40,228 bases of DNA from Bacteroidota bacterium (lineage in GTDB: Bacteria; Bacteroidota; Bacteroidia; JABDFU01), in assembly GCA_013286655.1 (NCBI GenBank), contig JABDFG010000016.1, positions 1-40,228 of the forward strand. The letters run 5' to 3'. The notes under the pieces were generated by a model. That model saw only the letters and a program-made list of their open reading frames with translations. It did no database searches and had not been told where the DNA came from. Of the stretch, positions 32,802 through 40,228 are shown piece by piece. The stretch's first letter is position 1; every line of letters starts with the position of its first letter. The position numbers and the translations under genes are program-made.

Positions 32802-34964
32802 ATGAGCGTTTTAGCAAATATCAGAAATCGGGCGGGCCTGTTAGTGACCGTTATCGGAGTTGCGATGTTAATCTTTATACTGCAGGCTGCCCTGGAGTCA
32901 GGAAAATGGTTTGCCAATGACCGGAACGTCGGGGAAATTGCGGGCAAAGGTGTCCCCGTAGAAGAATTTGATGCAAGGGTGAAACAAGGGCTGGAGAATG
33001 TCAAGCGCCAGTCACAGCAGACAACCGTTGATCCCGGAACAGAAGACATGATTGTTCAGCAAACCTGGACTCAGATGATCAACGAGATTGTCTATTCCAA
33101 AGAATATGAAAAACTTGGCATAAGTGTTTCCGAAGACGAGCTGTATGACCTGATGCTTGTTCATCCTGACCGGTATGTTATACAGCAATTTACAGATCGG
33201 GAAACGGGCAGAATAAATAAGGACTTTATGGATCCTCAGACAGGCCAGCTGGACGTCAAAAAATTAAAGGCCCTGGTAGAACAAATGAATGAACAGCAGG
33301 AACAAGCTTGGAGTGAGCTCGAAAAAGCCGTTAAGCAATCCCGGATCGCCGTAAAATACAATAATCTTATTAAGAAGGGATTATATGTTACCACACTGGA
33401 AGCGAAGCAGGATTATATCGCACAGAACAAACAGTTCAGCGTACGTTACGTGGAGAAAAAATACAATGCGGTTCCCGATAGCACCATAAAGGTAACGGAT
33501 GCAGATCTCACAGCTTATTACAACGAACATCAGAACGATTACCAACAGGAACAGGAAACCCGTAAAGCGGAATATATCAGTTACGATGTGGTGACTGCTC
33601 CGGAGGACATCGAAACCATCAAGTCTGACATGAGCCGTGTAGCGGAAGAATTCAAAGGAAGGAACCGCACAGAAGATTCCGCTTATGTCATCGCAGAAGC
33701 CGATTCCCGCACATTCGATCTCTCTCTGCATAAAAAAGGATCTTTATCACCGGAAATCGACTCCTTGATGTTCAGCGAACCAGTCGGTTTTGTTTATGGC
33801 CCCTATATGGAAAACAACTCCTATAAAGTTGCCAAACTGATTGATGAAAAAATGCTGGCCGACTCTGTGAAAGCACGTCACGCCCTGATCGCCTTCAAAG
33901 GAGCGATGAGAGCTGCCCCGACGGTAACCAGGACAAAAGCACAGGCTAAAGCCAAAGCAGACAGCTTGTTCAAGCTTATCAACGAAAAGAAAATAAAATT
34001 TGAAGACGCCAATCAATTATCCGATGATGCTGTTTCCAAATTAAAAACCGGCGATATGGGCTGGTTCAATGAAAGTGCACAACTCGCCGTTCCCTTCAAG
34101 GATGGAGCTCTGGCGGCAAAAAAAGGAGAAGTTATTGTAGTAGAATCGGATTTCGGCTATCACATTATTGAAGTGACCGATCGAAGCAAAAAAGAAACCA
34201 AATATGTTCAGGTAGCCATCATCGACAGAAAAATAGAGCCTTCTACAAAAACTGTTCAAAACTATTATAGCAAAGCGGGCGAATTCGCAGGAAAATATAA
34301 AACAGCGGAAGCTTTTCAAAAGGCCGTAGAAGATCGAAAGCTGAGTAAACGGGTAGCTGACAACGTGAAAGAAGGAGATAAAACGATTGCAGGCCTGGAA
34401 TCTCCGCGCGAGTTCGTGCGCTGGATGTATAATGACAAAACAAAAAAAGGCAGTGTGTCGGATGTCTTTGAAATGGGCAATAAATTTGTTGTGGCCGTTC
34501 TCACGGAGATCCGCCCCAAAGGCATTGCAGCACTCGATCTGGTCAGAGATCAGGTAGAACCTAAAGCCAGGGAGAAAAAGAAAATGGAGCTATTCAGCGA
34601 TGAATTCAATAAAAATTTAACCGGAGCTAACCTGGATGCCTTGGCTCAGAAAATGCAACTGCACGTTGAGAAAATGGACAACCTGAGCTTCAACACCTAT
34701 TCCATTCCGGGAGCAGGCCGTGAAGATTATTTGGTAGGAACTGCCGTTAGCATGAAAGCAGCTTCTGTCTCAAAACCCATTCCAGGTCATAGCGGGGTGT
34801 TTATTTTAGCACTTGACAATATAAAGGATGCTCCGGTTGCCAAAGATTACAAAAATATTCAAACGCAAACAGCCAGTGCATTGCAGTCTCGTGTCGACAA
34901 TGAAGTGTTTGATGCATTGAAGGATAATGCAAAAATTGTAGATAAAAAAGCTAAATATTATTAA
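32802..34964 (+). CDS. PpiD/SurA-like periplasmic peptidyl-prolyl isomerase
   Basis: The ATG at 32802 gives MSVLANIRNRAGLLVTVIGVA, the usual short cytoplasmic start plus one membrane anchor; the TTG at 32775 overlaps the promoter box. The 720-residue protein has an N-terminal SurA-like chaperone domain (VGEIAGKGVPVEEFDARVKQ ... MINEIVYSKEYEKLGI). A parvulin rotamase domain follows (ARHALIAFKGA, LSDDAVSKLKTGDMGWFNES, VVVESDFGYHIIEVTD). It assists folding of exported proteins. It leads the rightward operon, and its stop overlaps the apparent start of gpmI. Confidence 0.92.
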   Translation: MSVLANIRNRAGLLVTVIGVAMLIFILQAALESGKWFANDRNVGEIAGKGVPVEEFDARVKQGLENVKRQSQQTTVDPGTEDMIVQQTWTQMINEIVYSKEYEKLGISVSEDELYDLMLVHPDRYVIQQFTDRETGRINKDFMDPQTGQLDVKKLKALVEQMNEQQEQAWSELEKAVKQSRIAVKYNNLIKKGLYVTTLEAKQDYIAQNKQFSVRYVEKKYNAVPDSTIKVTDADLTAYYNEHQNDYQQEQETRKAEYISYDVVTAPEDIETIKSDMSRVAEEFKGRNRTEDSAYVIAEADSRTFDLSLHKKGSLSPEIDSLMFSEPVGFVYGPYMENNSYKVAKLIDEKMLADSVKARHALIAFKGAMRAAPTVTRTKAQAKAKADSLFKLINEKKIKFEDANQLSDDAVSKLKTGDMGWFNESAQLAVPFKDGALAAKKGEVIVVESDFGYHIIEVTDRSKKETKYVQVAIIDRKIEPSTKTVQNYYSKAGEFAGKYKTAEAFQKAVEDRKLSKRVADNVKEGDKTIAGLESPREFVRWMYNDKTKKGSVSDVFEMGNKFVVAVLTEIRPKGIAALDLVRDQVEPKAREKKKMELFSDEFNKNLTGANLDALAQKMQLHVEKMDNLSFNTYSIPGAGREDYLVGTAVSMKAASVSKPIPGHSGVFILALDNIKDAPVAKDYKNIQTQTASALQSRVDNEVFDALKDNAKIVDKKAKYY

Positions 34965-36477
34965 TAAAGTTGCGCTCATAATTCTCGATGGATGGGGCAT
35001 CGGCGATGGAAGTAAAAGTGACGCCATAGCAAATGCTCAAACCCCTTTCGTAAGGAGTTTATATAAAAAATACCCTCATTCCACCTTACAAACTTCCGGA
35101 GAGGATGTCGGTTTACCAGAAGGGCAAATGGGAAACTCGGAAGTTGGTCACTTGAATATTGGCGCTGGCCGGGTGGTATACCAGGATTTTGCAAAAATAA
35201 ATAAGGAAATCCGGGACAAAAAAATCGAAACAAATTCTGTTCTTCTGGAGGCTTTCCGGTATTCGAAACAAAACAACAAGGATCTTCATTTTATCGGACT
35301 CTTATCCGATGGAGGTGTTCACTCACATCAGCGGCACTTATATACCTTGTGTGATATGGCCAAGTCGGCCGGTTTAAGCAATGTATTTATCCATGCCTTT
35401 ACAGACGGACGGGATACGGATCCCAAAAGTGGACTCGGTTTTATACAGTCGTTACAGACGCATTTAAAAAATTCCGTGGGAACACTCGCCTCTGTAGTGG
35501 GACGGTATTATGCAATGGACCGGGACAAACGCTGGGAAAGGATAAAACTAGCCTACGACCTGCTGGTTAAAGGAGAGGGCAGAAAAACACAAAACATACC
35601 GGAAGCCATCCGGGAATCCTATGCTGAAAATATCAGCGACGAATTCATTCAGCCTATTGTGTTCACACAAAAAGACGGCAGTCCGGTTGCAACCATCAAA
35701 GAAGACGATGTAGTCATTTGTTTCAACTTTCGCACCGATCGTTGCCGGGAAATCACAACAGTACTTACCCAACAGGATCTTCGGGAACAGGGAATGAAAA
35801 AACTGGAGCTGTATTACGTTACCATGACCAATTACGACGATTCTTTCCGGAACATAAAGATCGTTTACGATAAGGATCACCTTCATAATACGCTGGGAGA
35901 AGTACTTTCAAAAGCAGGTAAGACCCAGGTCCGCATCGCCGAAACGGAAAAATACCCCCATGTTACTTTTTTCTTTTCAGGAGGGCGGGAGACCGAATTT
36001 CCAGGAGAAAAACGGATCATGATTCCTTCTCCCAAAGTAGCCACCTATGATCTGCAGCCCGAGATGAGCGCACCGCAGGTAACGGATGCGCTTATAAAGG
36101 AAATGAACGAAAACACGCCTGATTTTATATGCCTTAATTTTGCGAATGCCGATATGGTCGGTCATACGGGTGTATACAGCGCAATTACTAAAGCAGTGGA
36201 AACCGTTGACACCTGCGTGCAACAGGTAGTAAAAACAGGTCTGGAAAAAAATTACTCTTTCATCATTATTGCCGATCATGGAAATGCAGACTGCGCGATC
36301 AATCCTGACGGTAGTCCCAACACAGCGCATACAACAAACCCTGTTCCCTGCATTCTTATTGACAAGACAGTAAAAAAATTAAATTCCGGAAGACTTGCCG
36401 ACATTGCTCCAACTGCTTTGAAGTTGATGGACATACCTGCTCCGGCTGAGATGGATGGAAAATCCTTACTAGCATGA
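34960..36477 (+). CDS. gpmI: 2,3-bisphosphoglycerate-independent phosphoglycerate mutase, apparent ATT start
   Basis: GpmI interconverts 3- and 2-phosphoglycerate in glycolysis. Visible motifs are ALIILDGWGIGDGSKSDAIA, GEDVGLPEGQMGNSEVGHLN with the phospho-acceptor Ser (residue 60), GLLSDGGVHSH, DGRDTDPKSG, GRYYAMDRDKRWER, FNFRTDRCRE, NFANADMVGHTG and IIADHGNAD. The first ATG (35128) falls inside the active-site segment, so the start must be upstream. The open frame begins after TAG 34939-34941 and contains no ATG, GTG or TTG before the conserved core. ATT AAT AAA GTT GCG (from 34960) would give MNKVALIILDGWG, 505 residues, the normal length. ATT 34957 is the alternative. The start overlaps the PpiD stop. 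Confidence 0.93.
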   Translation: MNKVALIILDGWGIGDGSKSDAIANAQTPFVRSLYKKYPHSTLQTSGEDVGLPEGQMGNSEVGHLNIGAGRVVYQDFAKINKEIRDKKIETNSVLLEAFRYSKQNNKDLHFIGLLSDGGVHSHQRHLYTLCDMAKSAGLSNVFIHAFTDGRDTDPKSGLGFIQSLQTHLKNSVGTLASVVGRYYAMDRDKRWERIKLAYDLLVKGEGRKTQNIPEAIRESYAENISDEFIQPIVFTQKDGSPVATIKEDDVVICFNFRTDRCREITTVLTQQDLREQGMKKLELYYVTMTNYDDSFRNIKIVYDKDHLHNTLGEVLSKAGKTQVRIAETEKYPHVTFFFSGGRETEFPGEKRIMIPSPKVATYDLQPEMSAPQVTDALIKEMNENTPDFICLNFANADMVGHTGVYSAITKAVETVDTCVQQVVKTGLEKNYSFIIIADHGNADCAINPDGSPNTAHTTNPVPCILIDKTVKKLNSGRLADIAPTALKLMDIPAPAEMDGKSLLA

Positions 36478-37844
36478 ACTCAAAAAACATTCACATTGTC
36501 GGAGCAGGCCTGGTGGGCTCGCTGCTTTCCATTTATTTAGCGAAACGCGGACACCGCGTAACTATATTTGAACGCAGGCCGGATATGCGCAAGAATCGCA
36601 TATCTGCAGGTCGATCGATTAATCTTGCATTGTCAGACAGAGGCTGGAAGGGCCTGGAGGGCGTCGGCATCGGAGAAGAAATCAAGAAAGTGGCGATACC
36701 GATGAAGGGTCGCATGATCCATACCATTGATGGAAAAGTTAATTACCAACCCTATGGCAAGGGACAACAAGCCATTTATTCGGTTTCCCGCGGAGGATTA
36801 AATTGCGTACTGATGGACCTGGCTGAAAAGAATAAGGTCAAGATCCTTTTCAATGAAAGGTGCACCGGGCTGGACCGGGGAGCCAACACATCTCATTTTG
36901 AACATACCGAAAGCACCATAAAAACATCCCATACCGCAGATCATACTTTTGGAACAGATGGTGCTTTTTCTTCGGTCCGTTTGCAGATGCAGCAAGTAAT
37001 GGACCGCTTCAACTATCATCAATATTACCTGGAATACGGTTATAAGGAATTAAGCATCCCTCCTGCTTCCTCCGGAGATTTTGCGATGGAACAAAATGCA
37101 TTGCACATCTGGCCCCGGGGTAATTTTATGCTGATCGCTTTGCCTAATATGGACAAAAGTTTCACTTGCACCTTATTCTTTCCTTTTGAGGGAGAACCTT
37201 CTTTCGCCGCCCTTACCACCAAGGAAAAAATGGGAGACTTTTTTAAAAAAACATTCCCGGATTTGATTCCCTTAATGCCAACTCTGGAACATGACTATTT
37301 TGCCAACCCTTCTTCTTCTCTGGTCACTGTCAAATGTTTCCCCTGGAGCCTGGAAGATAAATTTTTATTATTGGGCGATGCGGCGCATGCGATCGTTCCA
37401 TTCTACGGACAAGGCATGAATTGTGGTTTTGAAGATTGTGTGGTATTGGATGACCTGCTCAATAAACATCCCGATGACTGGGCAGCCGTCTTTAAAAACT
37501 TCGAAAAATCGCGCAAGCCGGATACCGATGCAATTGCGGATCTGGCAATCGCGAATTTTGTAGAAATGCGGGATAAAGTTGCTGATCCCAAATTTTTGTT
37601 GCAGAAAAAAATTGAAGCCCGCTTTACAGAAAAATATCCTGACAAATGGACACCGCTTTATACGATGGTGACCTACAGCCCACATATCCCCTATTCCAGG
37701 GCCTTACAGGAGGGCGACAAACAGGAAGCTATCATGAAAAAGATCATGTGTATGCCGGATATTGAAAACAAATGGGATAGTCCGGAAGTGGAAGATGCGA
37801 TTCTAAGTAGTTTGGAAGAAAAGGTAATAGCCAATAGCCAATAG
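36474..37844 (+). CDS. kmo: Kynurenine 3-monooxygenase
   Basis: The 456-residue flavoprotein hydroxylates kynurenine to 3-hydroxykynurenine. The FAD-binding fold opens with IVGAGLVGSLLSIYLAKRGH and IFERRPDMR. The family-specific segment AGRSINLALSDRGWKGLEGVG and MKGRMIH follow, then SRGGLNCVLMDLAEK. The second FAD motif is LLGDAAHAIVPFYGQGMNCG. The C-terminal part (LYTMVTYSPHIPYSRALQEG) fits KMO. Its ATG overlaps the gpmI stop (ATGA), so expression is coupled. No other kynurenine-pathway gene lies in the window. Confidence 0.93.
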   Translation: MNSKNIHIVGAGLVGSLLSIYLAKRGHRVTIFERRPDMRKNRISAGRSINLALSDRGWKGLEGVGIGEEIKKVAIPMKGRMIHTIDGKVNYQPYGKGQQAIYSVSRGGLNCVLMDLAEKNKVKILFNERCTGLDRGANTSHFEHTESTIKTSHTADHTFGTDGAFSSVRLQMQQVMDRFNYHQYYLEYGYKELSIPPASSGDFAMEQNALHIWPRGNFMLIALPNMDKSFTCTLFFPFEGEPSFAALTTKEKMGDFFKKTFPDLIPLMPTLEHDYFANPSSSLVTVKCFPWSLEDKFLLLGDAAHAIVPFYGQGMNCGFEDCVVLDDLLNKHPDDWAAVFKNFEKSRKPDTDAIADLAIANFVEMRDKVADPKFLLQKKIEARFTEKYPDKWTPLYTMVTYSPHIPYSRALQEGDKQEAIMKKIMCMPDIENKWDSPEVEDAILSSLEEKVIANSQ

Positions 37845-37935
37845 GGGAAAAGGTTTTCATATATATTATCTTCATATTATTCAGCCCTACTGGCTATTCG
37901 CTATTGCCTATTGGCTAAAATTCGTTATTCGCTAA
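37826..37935. repeat. Heptamer arrays in opposite orientation after kmo
   Basis: ATAGCCA units (37826-37846) encode the kmo C-terminus, and inverted (G/C)GCTATT units (37891-37935) follow about 45 bp later. AGCCAATAGG pairs with CCTATTGGCT, so the RNA could fold as a long hairpin. The same CCTATTGGCTATT unit occurs at the 3' end of gatB (31239-31251). Confidence 0.6.
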
Positions 37936-37938
37936 ACA

Positions 37939-38247
37939 ATGATTTACCAAAACAAACTTCTTGTCATCCGCATTCTTTTCGAAAGCTTTCAGAAAAAACC
38001 AATCTACGGAGTATTCCGTCCTCAGGCTTATATGGAAGAAACCGGTCATTACTCCTCCCACCTCCGATTTAATCTCTTCAAAAAAGAAGTAAAACAACAT
38101 CAGAAAGTCGTTTTTGAAACCATCCTGGAATCACCGGTTGGCTTCGGCGAACACCTTCGGGAAGGCGCACTTTTAATTATCAAAGAAGGCCTGGATATTG
38201 TCGGAAAGGCAATCTTACTGGAAGTAATCGGGTATTTTGATCAGTGA
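37939..38247 (+). CDS. Small unknown protein
   Basis: The 102-residue protein has a basic N-terminal half (FESFQKKPIYGVFRPQAYME) and HYSSHLRFNLFKKEVKQHQK, then an alpha/beta C-terminus (EGLDIVGKAILLEVIGYFDQ). There is no signal or membrane segment, and no family is recognised. It is separated from kmo by a repeat array and converges with the MBL gene, whose end is 8 bp away. Confidence 0.55.
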   Translation: MIYQNKLLVIRILFESFQKKPIYGVFRPQAYMEETGHYSSHLRFNLFKKEVKQHQKVVFETILESPVGFGEHLREGALLIIKEGLDIVGKAILLEVIGYFDQ

Positions 38248-38255
38248 ATCCGCGC

Positions 38256-38894
38256 TTATTTTAGAAATGGATTGGTCTTCCGTTCATTCCCGATGCTCGT
38301 AACAGGACCATGACCGGAGTATACTTTGTAATCATCCTCCAAAGGCATCAGCTTGGTATGGATACTGCTTAGAAGTGTTTGATGATTTCCTCCCGGGAGA
38401 TCAGTCCGGCCGATGCTTCCATAAAATAAAACATCTCCTCCGATAACGATCTTTTCAGGAGCATACACAAAACAAATGCTTCCGGGAGAGTGCCCTGGAG
38501 TGAACAATACAGATAAGCTTGTATTGCCGAATTTAACTTCCTCCCCTTCTGTGAGAAAACCAGAGGGATCCGGAGAAGCTTCCGCATTCAGATTATAAAG
38601 TTTGGCAACTGCCATCAATGACCGTAATGTAATAAGATCTTCCTGATGAATCAGGGGCTGCAGGCCGTATTTCTCGAAAATAAATTTATTCCCCACCACA
38701 TGATCAATATGACCGTGCGTATTCAAAAGCAACAATGGTTTCAATCCCTGCCCGGAAATATAATCTGCCAATGCTTTTCTTTCCTCCTCGTCATAACAAC
38801 CGGGATCTATGATAACACATTCCTTTGTTGAATCAGAAAGCACGTACGTGTTTTCCTGAAAAGGTCCGAACATAAACATTTTTAGTATAATCAT
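38256..38894 (-). CDS. MBL-fold metal hydrolase, glyoxalase II-like
   Basis: The 212-residue protein has the metallo-beta-lactamase fold. The metal motif is H60-GHIDH65 (TSHxHxDH type: NTHGHIDHVVGN). Further ligands are in FTPGHSPGSICF, GGDVLFYGSIGRTD and YSGHGPVTSIGNE. The size and the IGRTDLPGG signature match YcbL/glyoxalase II-like thioester hydrolases. The substrate is not certain. Confidence 0.92.
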   Translation of the reverse strand: MIILKMFMFGPFQENTYVLSDSTKECVIIDPGCYDEEERKALADYISGQGLKPLLLLNTHGHIDHVVGNKFIFEKYGLQPLIHQEDLITLRSLMAVAKLYNLNAEASPDPSGFLTEGEEVKFGNTSLSVLFTPGHSPGSICFVYAPEKIVIGGDVLFYGSIGRTDLPGGNHQTLLSSIHTKLMPLEDDYKVYSGHGPVTSIGNERKTNPFLK

Positions 38895-39012
38895 AGAATA
38901 TGGCCTTGGGGGGAGCCCTAAAGTTAGACAGAATTCGCTAATTTTTGCCAGGTATTAGGGTATTAATTTACAAAGATGTTTAGTACTTTTAGGACGCTTA
39001 ATTTCACTCTGC

Positions 39013-40228
39013 TTGAACAGGTTTTTCACATCTTTTTTAAGAACTTTCACACTCCTTCTTTCCCTTCCGGCTTTTGGGCAATTTTATTATGGTTCCCAAA
39101 TGGATTTTGGAAAAAACAGGATCCAATACAAAAAAGATCTATTCTGGACCTATTTCAGTTATGACCGGTATGACGTCTATTTTTATGAAGGAGGGAAAGA
39201 AATTGCAAGTTACGTATCCAAAGCAGCCCGGAAAGACCTGGCGGACCAGGAGCGCCTGTTTGATTCCGAACTGGAAGGCCGCATACAATTCATCGTATAT
39301 AATAAACAAAGTGAATTTAAACAGAGTAACCTGGGTCTGGTAACAGATGAACAATACAATACAGGAGGAGTAACGCGGATTATAGGAACCAAGGTTATTC
39401 TCTATTTTGAAGGAGATCACGAAAAACTGGAGGAGCAGATCCGTTCGGGCATTGCCGAAGTATTGACCAATCAAATGATGTATGGGGGAAATGCCGCAGA
39501 GATGCTAAAAAATTCGACGCTACTTGCCTTACCGGATTGGTATATGAAAGGCCTGGTTGCCTATCTTTCTGTTAAATGGAATGCGGAAACAGACAACAAA
39601 GTGAAAGATGCCATTTTAAATAAACGCTTCAACCGGTTCAACACGCTTTCTGGCCAGGACGCAGTATTGGCGGGTCATTCGATCTGGCATTATATCAGTG
39701 AAACATATGGAGAGAGTGTTATTTCGAATTTACTCTACATGACCCGGGTCAGCCGGAACCTGGAAAGTTCACTTTTGTATGTTCTGGGCGTTTCTATGGA
39801 AAATCTTTCCCGCGATTATTTAATCTACTACCAGAATCGTTACGATGACCGGGATAAATCCAAAAATCTGCCGACACAGAACCCTGTGGTTAAAAAACCC
39901 AAAATTACCAGGGTATATACCCAGGCAAAGATCAGCCCGGATGGAAATTCACTGGTATATGTAACCAATGAATTAGGACAGTATAAAGTTTGGTTACAGG
40001 ATCTGAAAGACAAAAAAAGACCAAAACGGATTATTAAATCCGGAAATAAAATTGACCGTATTAATGATTATTCTTACCCCTTGCTTGCCTGGCACCCCAG
40101 TGGCAAATTATTTTCTATGATCACAGAAGAGAAAGGCGAGATCTGGCTGACGATCTATGATATGGAATCCCATAAAAAACAGAAACGGACCATTATCAAT
40201 TTTGAAAAAATACTTGATTTTTCATACT
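39013..40228 (+). CDS. 5' part of an exported protein with PD40/TolB-like beta-propeller repeats
   Basis: The open frame runs off the right edge; 405 codons are visible. No ATG fits: the TTG at 39013 gives MNRFFTSFLRTFTLLLSLPA then FGQ, a textbook signal peptide, so TTG is the likely start. Residues 23-270 (FYYGSQMDFGKNRIQYKKDL, EIASYVSKAARKDLADQERLF, LPDWYMKGLVAYLSVKW, SIWHYISETYGE) resemble a gluzincin/peptidase-MA-like region without a visible HExxH. From about residue 300 PD40-type blades begin (QAKISPDGNSLVYVTNEL, LLAWHPSGKLFSMITEE). Function is unknown; it is probably a periplasmic or surface scaffold. Confidence 0.75.
   Translation, partial: MNRFFTSFLRTFTLLLSLPAFGQFYYGSQMDFGKNRIQYKKDLFWTYFSYDRYDVYFYEGGKEIASYVSKAARKDLADQERLFDSELEGRIQFIVYNKQSEFKQSNLGLVTDEQYNTGGVTRIIGTKVILYFEGDHEKLEEQIRSGIAEVLTNQMMYGGNAAEMLKNSTLLALPDWYMKGLVAYLSVKWNAETDNKVKDAILNKRFNRFNTLSGQDAVLAGHSIWHYISETYGESVISNLLYMTRVSRNLESSLLYVLGVSMENLSRDYLIYYQNRYDDRDKSKNLPTQNPVVKKPKITRVYTQAKISPDGNSLVYVTNELGQYKVWLQDLKDKKRPKRIIKSGNKIDRINDYSYPLLAWHPSGKLFSMITEEKGEIWLTIYDMESHKKQKRTIINFEKILDFSY

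Noticed and set aside
35128-36477. ATG 35128 as start of gpmI
   Set aside because: It lies inside the active-site segment GNSEVGH; the conserved LDGWG core is in frame upstream.
1-40228. CRISPR array, rRNA genes, insertion sequence or integrase gene
   Set aside because: No regularly spaced repeats of CRISPR type, no rRNA-like sequence, and no transposase or tyrosine/serine recombinase motif was seen. The TGTGTTAAC repeats are too short and lack spacers of constant length.

Overview
The window reads as chromosome from a Bacteroidetes bacterium, most likely of the Chitinophagaceae/Chitinophagales type. Several -7 boxes match the phylum consensus TAnnTTTG (positions 15716, 21381, 23534 and 32770 on +, 15357 on -). 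A TlpA-type thioredoxin carries a DUF4369-like N-terminus, and exported and lipoprotein genes are abundant. The window splits at about position 20,465. To the left is AT-rich accessory DNA made of defence, toxin-antitoxin and unknown exported-protein genes. To the right are ordinary, more GC-rich housekeeping genes.

Accessory part, 1-20,463. A broken-off membrane-protein gene and a ThsB/TIR-like gene (1-644) precede a full type I restriction-modification operon, hsdM-hsdS-hsdR (679-6723). This continues without a gap into a protein with a prohead-protease-like C-terminal half (6723-7532) and a KAP-like P-loop NTPase (7548-9443). Next come a frameshifted HEPN gene (9545-10047) and a tightly packed run from 10103 to 14771. 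That run encodes a small unknown protein, an EF-Tu-domain-III/membrane fusion, four short exported or lipoproteins and an exported transglutaminase-like protein. A ParE-type toxin-antitoxin pair faces the other way (14787-15329).

The accessory DNA is cut up by three direct copies of the 3' half of a tRNA-Leu(CAA) gene (15550-15619, 16506-16575, 20408-20463). No D-arm or 5' half is present, so these are best read as attachment-site scars of islands that inserted into a tRNA-Leu gene lying left of the window. In each case a pair of 9-mers, TGTGTYAAC or close to it, spaced by 12 bp, sits 47-48 bp left of the shared core. This looks like an integrase arm-site arrangement. The scars delimit a 0.96-kb cassette with one ORF6N gene and a 3.9-kb cassette with a higBA/ImmA pair, a frameshifted gene and an exported MORN-like protein. 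Neither cassette carries an integrase.

Chromosomal part, 20,464-40,228. This holds an exported unknown, a small unknown, gamma-glutamyltransferase, a DUF2089/YIP1-like/PH-like trio and a PA0069-type radical SAM gene. A leftward operon follows, gatB - TlpA/DUF4369 thioredoxin - M1 peptidase - LpxH-like phosphohydrolase. A rightward operon follows that, PpiD/SurA-like foldase - gpmI - kynurenine 3-monooxygenase. The window ends with a small unknown gene, an MBL-fold hydrolase and the 5' part of a PD40/TolB-like exported protein. In both operons one downstream gene (lpxH-like and gpmI) has no ATG, GTG or TTG where its conserved N-terminus requires a start; each has an in-frame ATT exactly there.

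The best candidates for something undescribed are: (i) the tandem integrase-less tRNA-att cassettes with conserved arm sites; (ii) the hsdMSR-protease-like-KAP extension; (iii) the EF-Tu-D3 membrane protein and its exported-protein operon; (iv) the ThsB plus small membrane protein pair. No database search was possible, so family names rest on motif recognition.
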